From: Pseudomonadota bacterium
Lineage (GTDB): Bacteria > Bdellovibrionota_C > UBA2361 > OMII01
Assembly (NCBI GenBank): GCA_026390555.1
Contig: JAPLFS010000043.1
Span: 1 to 33,845, forward strand
Length of the DNA stretch: 33,845 nucleotides
Direction of reading: 5' to 3'
Position numbers and translations under genes: made by a program. This document shows, piece by piece, positions 25,022-32,942 of this stretch. Position 1 is the stretch's first letter; the number at the start of each line of letters is the position of its first letter. The notes under the pieces are model-generated. The model was not told where the DNA came from and did not search any database. It saw nothing but the letters and a program-made list of their open reading frames with translations.

Positions 25022-25028
25022 CTAAGTA

Positions 25029-26975
25029 CTACGACTCCGCTCTATACCCCCGTCGGATAAGCCCATTCAGCAGAGCCTCATTCAGCCCCGCCTCTTCTTG
25101 TACGGTCCAACTTGGCGTTACCTGTAACGCTCGTACCATGGCACTATGAGCCAGCGTAGTAATATTTAAAGCCGCCGCCTCTTCAACTATCTGTCCCCAA
25201 TCATGTGGCTGTATTGAGGGATATTCTCGCTTATCGGCAACACTATTTTGCGCTGCATTAGGCCACTGCTCGATCTCTTGCATAATGTTCTGCAGGCCTT
25301 CACTCAGAACCTGCGTTGTAGCTTCAGCTTGCTCACCCTCGGCCCTCATCTGCCACATAAAGTACGCTCCAACTCTGGATACAGGAGGCCGCGCAATTTC
25401 CATAGCCTGCTTTTTATACCCGGCTCGATAGAGCAGATCCGGCAGAAAGATTCGACTAAGTTGGTACTGACGAGGATGATCAATTGAGCTCAACATGGAG
25501 GATATAGTATCTGCGATGATATTACGAAGCGCCTCGTCCCTTACGATGATATCAGAACAGAGATCCTCGCACATCTCTCCAATCAGCTCCTCTTCCTGCC
25601 CAGCAAGGGATCGGACAGTTTCAACAAAAGCCTCGTTTGTCTTATTTATTGTACCCTGATTGCCAACCCTCTGAGCGGATATTAATTGATGTTCGAATCT
25701 CTTGCTAACAAATACAACATATAGATCGAGCTCTGGATACTGCTCGCTAAGCAGGCAAAAGATCTGATCCGTTATTTCGCTATATGCGCCCTGATTCGCC
25801 GCCAACATGCCCTTAGCTATTGTGGCAACGCAGTAGTAAAATTCATCATCTAATTCGCCTGTATTGAATAATACCTCAATCCTTTTAATAGCGTCTTCTG
25901 GCTGCTTTAGATGTTTGGCTCTAATCTGCATACCGATTGAAAATCCAACGGCCCATGGCGCTACGTGATCTGACCTGGTATCAGGGGAGATCTGTTCAAT
26001 CAACTTATCAACCAGCCCTGCATTTCCTACCATCGCAGCATTAAATGCTCGTACGCGCAGAGCATCCTCGCTATTGTTTTCTGAAGTGTCTAGATAACTC
26101 CCAAAGATCGAACGTACCACCACGGCGCACATATTTACTGCTTGCGCAGAGCCGCTTGCTGTACAGGCCTGCGTAACCATATAGAGCAGATCTATCTGAA
26201 GTTTTGTGTTGTTGAAGGCTTCCAGCAACTTGGTTATCTGATCACAGCTCCCTTTCTTAAAAAGCTCTGTTATCGCATCTAAGAAGCGACTCATGTCGAC
26301 CCTTGCGTTTACCCGATCTGGCAAGGTGCATGTAATGGGAATTAGGTCATGCAGCACTTGATCCAAAACATCTATCTGTCCTGATGCAACTGCAGCTCTA
26401 ATAATCGGCGCGATGCTGTTTAGTAGTCGGACACACTGCTGCGGTTTAATTGTAGTATGTGGAGCGATACGAAGAACCTCTCTTAGCTTACATGCAAGAG
26501 CCACTGTCAGCTCCGCATCACCCACCATAAGAGCAATACCTGCCGCATCACCTAGCGCATACGCCGCTGCCTCCCTTGCTTTATAAGCAGCAGGAAGCGC
26601 GCAGAGATGTTCGGCCAGCAAACAAGCACAATGTAGCATCGCAAGTTCGTGACCACTGGATGGAATGACTACGCTAGCCGGCTCGGCTTTTATGGTTTGG
26701 AGTTGTGCCTTTTCAAAAACACTCCGGACAACTTGGTACACCTCAGAGCGGATTGGGCACTCAACTACCTTAAGTTCGTTCAGCTTTGTTTCTATGGTGA
26801 GAAAAAACTTGGCCTGGTCCGGACCTTTACCACCTAAACTGACATGAGTAATCCGCACAGGCTGAGAGTCCAACGGAATGCATTTCATAACATCCTCCAA
26901 CACTCCGTGTGAAGCTAGGATCGGGCTCTTTATAAAATCGATTCCAGGAATATGTAGAGATGTGCGATCTTGCAT
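25029..26975 (-). CDS. large helical hypothetical protein
   Basis: I do not recognise this 648-residue protein. It has no signal peptide or membrane span. The first 100 residues look alpha/beta (VRITHVSLGGKGPDQAKFFLTIETK); from about 110 on it is almost all amphipathic helices of 12-18 residues in pairs, with many Ala and Leu, like a TPR or HEAT-type solenoid, though no clean repeat consensus stands out. Such scaffolds usually bind other proteins. No ribosome site is seen before the ATG at 26975. It stands alone on the minus strand between mobile element pieces at 24939-25021 and 27084-27209. Confidence 0.75.
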   Translation of the reverse strand: MQDRTSLHIPGIDFIKSPILASHGVLEDVMKCIPLDSQPVRITHVSLGGKGPDQAKFFLTIETKLNELKVVECPIRSEVYQVVRSVFEKAQLQTIKAEPASVVIPSSGHELAMLHCACLLAEHLCALPAAYKAREAAAYALGDAAGIALMVGDAELTVALACKLREVLRIAPHTTIKPQQCVRLLNSIAPIIRAAVASGQIDVLDQVLHDLIPITCTLPDRVNARVDMSRFLDAITELFKKGSCDQITKLLEAFNNTKLQIDLLYMVTQACTASGSAQAVNMCAVVVRSIFGSYLDTSENNSEDALRVRAFNAAMVGNAGLVDKLIEQISPDTRSDHVAPWAVGFSIGMQIRAKHLKQPEDAIKRIEVLFNTGELDDEFYYCVATIAKGMLAANQGAYSEITDQIFCLLSEQYPELDLYVVFVSKRFEHQLISAQRVGNQGTINKTNEAFVETVRSLAGQEEELIGEMCEDLCSDIIVRDEALRNIIADTISSMLSSIDHPRQYQLSRIFLPDLLYRAGYKKQAMEIARPPVSRVGAYFMWQMRAEGEQAEATTQVLSEGLQNIMQEIEQWPNAAQNSVADKREYPSIQPHDWGQIVEEAAALNITTLAHSAMVRALQVTPSWTVQEEAGLNEALLNGLIRRGYRAES

Positions 26976-27083
26976 AGGGCTGCTTAAAATTAGTCAGCCA
27001 GTAATTATAGAAGAGATCTGGTTCTTAAGTAACCCTTAGAAGGAATCAGAGCAGCCTGAACCTGTCGGTTTGAGTGTGTTTGG

Positions 27084-27209
27084 GGAACTATTCACCCCAG
27101 TATAAACTTGTTGCTGGTTAAAATGATTCGATCTTGCGATCCGTCCTAAAGACTCGCCTTTCTTGACGTTCCCTGATCGGGGACGCTTATTTTAGGGGTT
27201 AATAGTATT
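27084..27209 (+). mobile_element. A-module-only member of the mobile element family
   Basis: Starts GGAACTATTCAC and ends GTTAATAGTATT; these match the left end and the internal repeat of the copy at 31625, and the distance between them, 126 bp, is the same in both. The hairpin CGTTCCCTGATCGGGGACG (27167-27185) has one G-T pair. There is no B module. A target duplication is not clear (at best 6 of 8 with shifted edges). It lies just after the alcohol dehydrogenase stop and upstream of the gene 25029-26975. Confidence 0.7.
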
Positions 27210-27231
27210 GTTTAGAAAAATTAGTCGGCGC

Positions 27232-28275
27232 TTAGCCCGCCATCAGATCGATTACAAAGCGATACCGTACATCTCCACGCAACATTCTCTCATACGCTAC
27301 ATTAATCTGCGCGGGATTAATCATCTCTACATCAGAGACGATATTGTTAGCGGCACAAAAATCAAGCATCTCCTGGGTCTCTTTAATACCTCCGACCATA
27401 GATCCCGCTATGGTTCGACGTCGCGGGATGAGCGAGAACGGATGAACCTGTGGTGCCTCCGGCGGAACTCCTACAAGGATTAAAGTTCCATCGAGACGAA
27501 TAAGCCCCAGTAACTGATTGAGGTCATGCGCCCCCGATACGGTATCAAGGATACAATCAAACCGTTCAGCGGCTTGCTGCAGCGCCTCTGCATCTGAAAG
27601 CAGTAGGAAGTGGTGCGCCCCTAGACGCCGTGCATCCGCCTCTTTTTCTGCGGAGGTGCTAATCACCGTAACCTCAGCACCAAGCGCCGCGGCGAACTTA
27701 ACCCCCATATGTCCAAGCCCCCCCAAGCCTACAATCGCCACGCTGCTCCCCTTTCCTACCTTCCAGTGCTTAAGGGGCGAGTAGGTTGTAATGCCAGCAC
27801 ACAGGAGCGGTGCCACGGCTTTGAGGTCGAGTTTCGGAGATATCCGTAAAACATACCTCTCATCAACAACTATATGCGAGGAATATCCGCCGTGAGTTGG
27901 CGTTACCTTATCCTGCTCAGTTCCATTGTAGGTAAGGGAGAGGTGCCCCTGGCAATACTGCTCCAAGCCCCTGCTACAACTGCTACACTCACGACACGAG
28001 TCAACGAAACAGCCAACACCAACAAGATCATTTAAGGTGTAAGAGGATACCTCGGACCCCACCTGAGCTACCCGGCCAACGATCTCGTGCCCAGGAACCA
28101 TCGGAAAGACCGAATTTCCCCACTCTCCACGCGCCTGATGAATATCGGAGTGACAGACCCCGCAGTAGTGAATCTCAATGAGTACATCGTGCGCGCCAAC
28201 CTCGCGGCGAGTTAGTTCAAACGGTGCAATCGGAGAGGTTGCGTTGAGAGCGGCGTAAGCATGCGTAGAGACCAT
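27232..28275 (-). CDS. zinc-dependent alcohol/aldehyde dehydrogenase (YahK/CAD-like)
   Basis: A medium-chain NAD(P)H-dependent dehydrogenase of the cinnamyl-alcohol-dehydrogenase group that reduces aldehydes to alcohols. Catalytic zinc ligands are in CGVCHSDIHQARGEWG and GHEIVGRV; the structural zinc cysteines are in CRECSSCSRGLEQYC; the dinucleotide fold has VGLGGLGHMGVKFAAALGAEVTVIS, and the next strand ends in Ser-Thr-Ser, as in NADP-preferring members. The ATG at 28275 has GAGGA eight to nine bases upstream; the ATG at 28290 has none, so the shorter 347-residue form is chosen. It is a single gene. Confidence 0.93.
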   Translation of the reverse strand: MVSTHAYAALNATSPIAPFELTRREVGAHDVLIEIHYCGVCHSDIHQARGEWGNSVFPMVPGHEIVGRVAQVGSEVSSYTLNDLVGVGCFVDSCRECSSCSRGLEQYCQGHLSLTYNGTEQDKVTPTHGGYSSHIVVDERYVLRISPKLDLKAVAPLLCAGITTYSPLKHWKVGKGSSVAIVGLGGLGHMGVKFAAALGAEVTVISTSAEKEADARRLGAHHFLLLSDAEALQQAAERFDCILDTVSGAHDLNQLLGLIRLDGTLILVGVPPEAPQVHPFSLIPRRRTIAGSMVGGIKETQEMLDFCAANNIVSDVEMINPAQINVAYERMLRGDVRYRFVIDLMAG

Positions 28276-28530
28276 AGGGGATATCCTCATGTAAGGGCTT
28301 AAGTACGAAACGAGCAGAGCATACGTTGCAAGGATAATTTATAAAAGTGCAGAATCCCCCTCTGTACTACAGAAGTTATGCAATATGCCCTACTGGTCTG
28401 CGATGGGCACTACCGGAGCAGGAATGTCCTTGTTGAAGCCGCCTCTTTGGCAGATACTCTGTTGAGTTGGTCCTATTTGGACTGCATCTAAAGAACATCT
28501 GTCTGAATTTGTAGAAGGGTCATTATATCT

Positions 28531-28689
28531 ATGATACTCCGAGTTTCCTTCATTCTCCTATGTTGCTTATCTCTCTCTGCCTGCTCAATCTTTGGCGCTG
28601 ATAAAAAAGGGTGCCAGAAGGCTGCTAGCTCATGTGGCTGCGATAAGGACAAAGCTACTGAAACTGATGGTGCTGGCTGCGGCGGATAG
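28531..28689 (+). CDS. small cysteine-rich lipoprotein, 52 residues
   Basis: A short frame with a textbook lipoprotein signal: MILRVSFILLCCLSLSAC, with lipobox LSAC and lipidated Cys18. The mature part (about 35 residues) is polar with four more cysteines (28, 35, 37, 50) and ends GAGCGG. Cys spacing CxC plus two distant Cys could bind metal or form disulfides; I know no family for it. GAAGGG lies 13 bases upstream of the ATG, somewhat far. Its 3' end is seven bases from the end of the convergent LysM-like lipoprotein gene. The nearby CusF-like protein makes a metal link conceivable. Confidence 0.6.
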   Translation: MILRVSFILLCCLSLSACSIFGADKKGCQKAASSCGCDKDKATETDGAGCGG

Positions 28690-28696
28690 CGCGATC

Positions 28697-29287
28697 CTAC
28701 AGCTCTCCTTCTCCTTCCCCGTCTCCTTCTTCCTGTCTGGCCTCATCCTGGAGATCGAAGGTCTCAAGAACGTGCTCCTTTTCCGTACCCTCACTAGCAA
28801 CCGGGGTCTCTACCTTTGCGGCCTGCTGATTTGCAAGTAGCTGCTCTAGCGGATCTACTATTAAGGGTGGTGTTGCTTTGGTTTGCCCCTGTGTGGCTTT
28901 CTGCTGCGGCTTTTTATCTTTGCTCTTGCCCTTAGCGGAGGGCTCCACACTCCCAAGAGGAAGGGTCCTCTTAACCGCTGCCAGTGGCACTAATACTAGG
29001 TCTCCTGGCTTCATTGCGCTAAGATCTAGGGTCGGATTAGCCCCCTTTAGAAGCTCCACCCCATCCTGTCCTCCAATATACCCCCCATCCTGTCCTCCAA
29101 TATACCACTGAGAGATCTGCTGCGCGCTCTCGCTCGGAGTTGCAACCACATGCACTAGGTAGCTGCCCTCTCTCTGGGTTGTTGTCTTAAAGGGCTGCCC
29201 GAGAAAGCATCCACTTAAAAGCACGGCGCTAAGGGCAGCTTTTACCAAACGGCATAGCCCATGCTCTTTAATATATGCTCGCTTCAT
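28697..29287 (-). CDS. LysM-like lipoprotein
   Basis: About 196 residues. The signal ends in a lipobox (ALSAVLLSGC), so the protein is anchored to a membrane by Cys. Residues about 45-100 fit a LysM domain, a peptidoglycan-binding fold: TPSESAQQISQWYIGG, ELLKGANPTLDLSAMKPGDLVLVP. A 24-bp tandem duplication adds eight residues (YIGGQDGG) in the loop of this domain. The C-terminal half is low complexity, Lys/Gln-rich then Glu-rich. The ATG at 29287 has GGAAGG five bases upstream; the GTG two codons earlier is less likely. It probably closes the minus-strand run starting at the CorC-like gene. Confidence 0.75.
   Translation of the reverse strand: MKRAYIKEHGLCRLVKAALSAVLLSGCFLGQPFKTTTQREGSYLVHVVATPSESAQQISQWYIGGQDGGYIGGQDGVELLKGANPTLDLSAMKPGDLVLVPLAAVKRTLPLGSVEPSAKGKSKDKKPQQKATQGQTKATPPLIVDPLEQLLANQQAAKVETPVASEGTEKEHVLETFDLQDEARQEEGDGEGEGEL
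29061..29108 (-). repeat. 24-bp tandem duplication in the LysM-like lipoprotein gene
   Basis: Two adjacent 24-bp units (29061-29084, 29085-29108) begin CCATCCTGTCCTCCAATATA and differ at one base. They encode YIGGQDGG twice, in frame, inside the predicted LysM loop. Confidence 0.95.
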
Positions 29288-29354
29288 TATCACCTTCCGA
29301 AATCATCCGGCTATAGATCCTCCGACGGAAGAGCGCCGTTAATGAGGCCCAGAT

Positions 29355-29720
29355 CTAGTCAACTTTCTTGATCGCAACAACAAACTCCGATTCCTTTGGT
29401 TCAAACGTTTGCTCCACAACGAGCTGCACTTTATCACCTACCTTAAGGCCTTCAATTGATGTTGTAGGCGCCAGATAAAAAGGCATCGTCATCGCCATCA
29501 TGCCAACGATCTGTCCAGTTGAATCTCGGTAGTCGGAGATCCTTTCGTGTTTAACTATGATCTCATTTTGCGCTCTTCCATTACCCGGCAAAGCCCTAAG
29601 AACCCCACTTACATTGAAGGTATAGGAGCCCTCCGCCGAAGCAAGAGCTAACCCGCCTATTGGCAGTGCCAACACCAGCAAAGCAAAAACTCTCACTGCG
29701 TATCTTGCTATCTCGTTCAT
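29355..29720 (-). CDS. CusF-like periplasmic copper-binding protein
   Basis: A 121-residue exported protein: N-terminal signal (VRVFALLVLALPIGGLALASA) and a small beta-barrel with the CusF pattern, NEIIVKHERISDY ... GMMAMTMPFYLAP ... GLKVGDKVQLVVE. The His and the two Met of MTM match the Cu(I)/Ag(I) ligands of CusF; the Trp of CusF is replaced by Met, as in the MPAMTMPF-type relatives. The ATG at 29720 has GGTGGAG nine bases upstream, inside the end of the preceding gene; a TTG two codons earlier is possible but less likely. The gene lies directly behind the small membrane protein gene (six-base gap). Copper handling or assembly of a copper enzyme is likely. Confidence 0.78.
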   Translation of the reverse strand: MNEIARYAVRVFALLVLALPIGGLALASAEGSYTFNVSGVLRALPGNGRAQNEIIVKHERISDYRDSTGQIVGMMAMTMPFYLAPTTSIEGLKVGDKVQLVVEQTFEPKESEFVVAIKKVD

Positions 29721-29726
29721 AGACAA

Positions 29727-30170
29727 CTACTCCACCCCTCCCTTAACGATCCAGATGCGCCCAGCGATAAAGATGCAGTACATAGCCGTTACCGGAATAC
29801 CTAACGCTACAAGAATAAAGAGCGGGACCTCTAGATTATATTTGATAGATTGAATCGTTGCGAATGCAAGGCTCGAAAGTATGACAGCTGCTGTCATAAC
29901 TGTCAGCGCAATAACGAACGATTTACGAAAGTATAGGTAGATAGCTGTTAAAAGCCCTGCGAGACCTACCGAGATCTGCCCCATCATCGGGATAATAAAG
30001 AAGGTCGCAAAAAAGAACGGCGCGACTATAAGAGCCACCAAAAAGGTAAGAGCTACCTCAGAGCATGTTGCTCGTGGCAGTACCAGCACCCTACGCTGCG
30101 CGTGAAATCTCTCAAATTGATCCAACCGGATACGCGCTGTCACAATAGCTGGCCCCATAATTACATTCAT
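29727..30170 (-). CDS. small polytopic membrane protein
   Basis: 147 residues with four hydrophobic spans (about 42-62, 64-82, 86-106, 115-138) after a basic, soluble N-terminal 38 residues (RIRLDQFERFHAQRRVLVLPRAT). I do not recognise a family. It is tightly linked to the CusF-like gene downstream, whose ribosome site lies in this gene's last codons, so co-translation and a shared role are likely. The start may be the ATG at 30170 or one four codons later; neither has a good ribosome site. Confidence 0.7.
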   Translation of the reverse strand: MNVIMGPAIVTARIRLDQFERFHAQRRVLVLPRATCSEVALTFLVALIVAPFFFATFFIIPMMGQISVGLAGLLTAIYLYFRKSFVIALTVMTAAVILSSLAFATIQSIKYNLEVPLFILVALGIPVTAMYCIFIAGRIWIVKGGVE

Positions 30171-30278
30171 AAGATGAGTCTAGCCTAGCGTTACATTGGA
30201 CTCAACCTTTGATGTTATAAGGCAGGTTCTAACTCTGATTCGTTCCTATTATCGAATATCCTATGCAACGCTAGGATC

Positions 30279-31574
30279 TTATAACGGGATAAGCAGCACA
30301 GAACCGACGCTACCCCGCGATCTTTTAATAATACGGAACTCATAGCCACACTCACTACAGCTCTGTCCAACCTCAGGGATACCACTAAAGAGCACATTAA
30401 GGAGCCCTGCTACGGTGGAATACTCAGGCGACTCAGGTAGCGGCTTCGGAAGAAAGCTGTTTACATCCAGGATCGAAGCGTGTGCGTTAACGATAAAATC
30501 TCCCTCCTTACGCACCTCAACCGCAGGACTTTCATCATCGTACTCGTCCTGAATCTCTCCAACTATCTCCTCCACTATATCTTCAAGGGTAACTAGGCCA
30601 GAGGTAACCCCAAATTCATCGACTACTATCGCCATATGATTTCGCTTGCTCTGCAATTCTCTTAGAAGAACTCGGATCTTCTTTGTTTCTGGAACAAAGT
30701 AGGCCGGCCTCATAATATCAGCCAGTTTGAAGCTCTGCTTCTCCATGAATTTTCGCAGTAGCTCCTTTGAGTGTACAACCCCAACTATAGTATCGCGTGA
30801 ACCAGAGAAGACCGGCATACGGGAGTATCCCTCCTTAGCGACGGTGTCTAAGACCTGTTCCGAATTCTCCTCTAACGCAACACACGCCATCTGTGTACGA
30901 GGAACCATAATCTGTCGTACTAGCCTCTCATCAAAGCTAAAAACCTTTTCTATCATCTCGTGCTCTGTTTTCTGGATCGATCCCAACTCGCCGCTTTGTG
31001 CGCTGGCCGCAAGCAACATCCGCAATTCAAGCTCAGTATGAGTATCATGATCACTCTCTACTTTGATGCCAAAGGGCGCCAATACCAGCCAGGTGCCACT
31101 ATTAATGATCCAGACAAGCGGGGCAGTCATGGCTGCAAAAAACTTGAGGGGTATTGCGCAGAAATAGGTCAACTCCTGCGGATAGTAGATCGCAGCGTAT
31201 TTAGGCACAGCCTCGCCAAAAATAAGATGCAGGATCGTAATAGCAACGAATCCAATTGGTAACGCTATCTGATGCGCAAGTAGGTCGCTAATCGGAAGGC
31301 CGATAGCATGCATCGTTGCTACAATTATATCAGCAACGATCGGCTCTCCAATCCACCCTAGGGCGAGACTAGCTAATGTGATTCCGATCTGCGCTGCTGA
31401 AAGATAGGCATCGAGCCGATCTAGAATTTTCTGTGAGGTTTGTGCGATGGAGCTTCCAGCCTCCGCCTCCCTCTCGACCGATGTGTAGCGTACCTTTATG
31501 ATCGCAAATTCAGCGGCGACAAAAAAGGCGTTGAGTGCGATCAGCAATGCTATAAGAAAAATTCCAAGGACCAT
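30279..31574 (-). CDS. CNNM/CorC-HlyC family membrane protein with CBS pair
   Basis: 431 residues: an N-terminal CNNM (DUF21) transmembrane domain (MVLGIFLIALLIALNAFFVAAEFAIIKVR, TLASLALGWIGEPIVA, and two further spans), a CBS-domain pair (about 205-325; RQIMVPRTQMACV, MPVFSGSRDTIVGVVHSKELL, FVPETKKIRVLLRELQ, HMAIVVDEFGVTSGLVTLEDIVEEIVGEIQDE) and a C-terminal CorC_HlyC domain. The family is linked to Mg2+ or Co2+ export; substrate here is inferred only. It is first in a minus-strand run with the small membrane protein and the CusF-like gene. A mobile element copy lies 50 bp upstream of its ATG. Confidence 0.93.
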   Translation of the reverse strand: MVLGIFLIALLIALNAFFVAAEFAIIKVRYTSVEREAEAGSSIAQTSQKILDRLDAYLSAAQIGITLASLALGWIGEPIVADIIVATMHAIGLPISDLLAHQIALPIGFVAITILHLIFGEAVPKYAAIYYPQELTYFCAIPLKFFAAMTAPLVWIINSGTWLVLAPFGIKVESDHDTHTELELRMLLAASAQSGELGSIQKTEHEMIEKVFSFDERLVRQIMVPRTQMACVALEENSEQVLDTVAKEGYSRMPVFSGSRDTIVGVVHSKELLRKFMEKQSFKLADIMRPAYFVPETKKIRVLLRELQSKRNHMAIVVDEFGVTSGLVTLEDIVEEIVGEIQDEYDDESPAVEVRKEGDFIVNAHASILDVNSFLPKPLPESPEYSTVAGLLNVLFSGIPEVGQSCSECGYEFRIIKRSRGSVGSVLLIPL

Positions 31575-31616
31575 AATATTGCGTTACTATAGCGGAACTC
31601 CGCCTTTGTTTCACTG

Positions 31617-31838
31617 GATAAAATGTAACTATTCACCCCAGTATAAACTTGTCGGTGGTTAAAAGGATTTAATCTTGCGATCGACCCTAAAGGCCCCCCC
31701 TTGCTTGTCGTCCCCTGATCGGGGACGCTCATTTTAGGGTGAATAGTTACTTTTTTCTCCCCAGTTTGCTCCGCAAACTCGCCCCTTGATAGGGGCTAAC
31801 GCGCGCGGATCTGACCGGGTGAATAGTTACCATAAAAT
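31617..31838 (+). mobile_element. non-autonomous element, copy 4 (206 bp plus 8-bp target duplication)
   Basis: The element proper is 31625-31830. It starts GTAACTATTCAC and ends GTGAATAGTTAC, a perfect 12-bp inverted repeat (the match continues a further two bases with the internal one). Flanks are GATAAAAT (31617-31624) and CATAAAAT (31831-31838), 7 of 8. The internal repeat GTGAATAGTTAC (31739-31750) is identical to the right end. Hairpins: CGTCCCCTGATCGGGGACG (31709-31727), AGTTTGC-TCC-GCAAACT, and GCCCCT-TGAT-AGGGGC. It lies between srkA and the CorC-like gene, 50 bp upstream of the latter. Read outward, its left end carries a TATACT box that could act as a -10. Confidence 0.93.
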
Positions 31839-31860
31839 TAAGCGCTATTCCGAGGGGTCA

Positions 31861-32871
31861 TTATCCTACCCCCAAGCACTCTCCAACCTCCTGCAAGGCA
31901 ATTAACTGCTCTCGCCAGTAGCGCTCACTGCCGTAATCAACAAAGATCCGTTTAAATGCAGGATCTTCGAACCGTTTGGCTATCCAGGTGGTAAAATGGA
32001 CCATCCTTAGCGCCCGCAGAGGCTCTATCAAACGCATAGAGCCGCGGTCAAAGTCGCGCATCATCTCATACCCCTCTAGTAGAAGCTCTCGATTACGCTC
32101 CGTCTGTGGGTCCCGTCCAGGGGTAAGCAACCATATGTCTTGGACACAGGGACCTTCAAGGGAGTCATCAAAATCAACGATGCTACATGCCTGAGAAGCC
32201 CACAAAATATTCCCGATATGGCAATCTCCGTGCAGTCGCTGTGTGGCGGTCTCCTTAAACCAGGGCTCACTTGCTTTAAAGATTCGCTCAGCTACAGCTA
32301 TGTAATGCCCCTCAACTGAGGCTGGGATCAGCCGTTCCGTTCGCAGAAACTCCAGATTCGAGTAGCCATAGCTCTCAACGGTCAGCTTCATGCGGTGCGC
32401 AAACTTTGTGCGAGATCCTACTGCATGCATACGCGCCAGCAGTCTCCCTATCTGCCTAAGCTCTGACTCGGACATCTCATCGAGGATCCTGCCACTAACT
32501 TTTGGAAAAACCGCATAGTACATGGCGGTTCCAGGCACCTGCGCAAGCGTTCTACCATCCGGAAAAAGGAGCGGCACTACCACGGGGATCTCTACTGCTT
32601 TATTCTCCTGCAAAAAGGAGTGCTCCTCAAGGATCTGAGCCTCAGTCCACCTTCCTGGTCTGTAAAACTTAGCAACACGAAAGGCGTCCCAACGCGCCGC
32701 CTCAGGCGGCAGATCTACATCTAGCTCAACCTCATAAACCCGATTCTCCATGCTGTTAAGCGCCATCACACGGCCGGTACACCGCCCGCCTAAGATTTCA
32801 ACTGAGTCGAGCACTCGCTCAGGAGTGAGTTCAAAGAAAGCCTGTGTTGCCTGAGAATCGTTGTTTTTCAT
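31861..32871 (-). CDS. srkA: SrkA/YihE-type stress response kinase
   Basis: A Ser/Thr kinase-like phosphotransferase (APH fold) that in Escherichia coli protects against envelope and oxidative stress. Landmarks: LNSMENRVYEVEL, FRVAKFYRPGRWTEAQILEEHSFL, the catalytic HGDCHIGNILW and the metal-binding IVDFDDSLEGPCVQDIWLL, then LIEPLRALRMVHFTTWIAKRF. The ATG at 32871 is chosen because MKNNDSQATQAFFELTPERVLDS lines up with the usual N-terminus and AGGG lies seven bases upstream; the open frame has 14 more codons upstream. The resulting 336-residue length is normal. The FecCD permease gene lies upstream on the same strand. Confidence 0.93.
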   Translation of the reverse strand: MKNNDSQATQAFFELTPERVLDSVEILGGRCTGRVMALNSMENRVYEVELDVDLPPEAARWDAFRVAKFYRPGRWTEAQILEEHSFLQENKAVEIPVVVPLLFPDGRTLAQVPGTAMYYAVFPKVSGRILDEMSESELRQIGRLLARMHAVGSRTKFAHRMKLTVESYGYSNLEFLRTERLIPASVEGHYIAVAERIFKASEPWFKETATQRLHGDCHIGNILWASQACSIVDFDDSLEGPCVQDIWLLTPGRDPQTERNRELLLEGYEMMRDFDRGSMRLIEPLRALRMVHFTTWIAKRFEDPAFKRIFVDYGSERYWREQLIALQEVGECLGVG

Positions 32872-32942
32872 GTGAGACCCTAGCAGGCTGCGCCTGTTTC
32901 GAAAAAAACTCAACTATTGCGAGCTTGGGCGCTGGTAATCCC

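Noticed and set aside
28592-28840. 82-codon frame on plus
   Set aside because: It overlaps both the better supported lipoprotein frame (28531-28689) and the LysM-like gene on minus, and lacks any recognisable features.
30184-30285. Inverted repeats CCTAGCGTT/AACGCTAGG and GTTATAAG/CTTATAAC between the CorC-like gene and the small membrane protein gene
   Set aside because: The pairs are not nested, are about 60-75 bases apart and match no element end; probably chance or weak structure.
10489-31838. CRISPR array or REP/BIME repeats as explanation of the recurring palindromes
   Set aside because: There is no regular spacer pattern, the repeats are far apart, and full copies have terminal inverted repeats with target duplications, which neither CRISPR nor REP sequences have.
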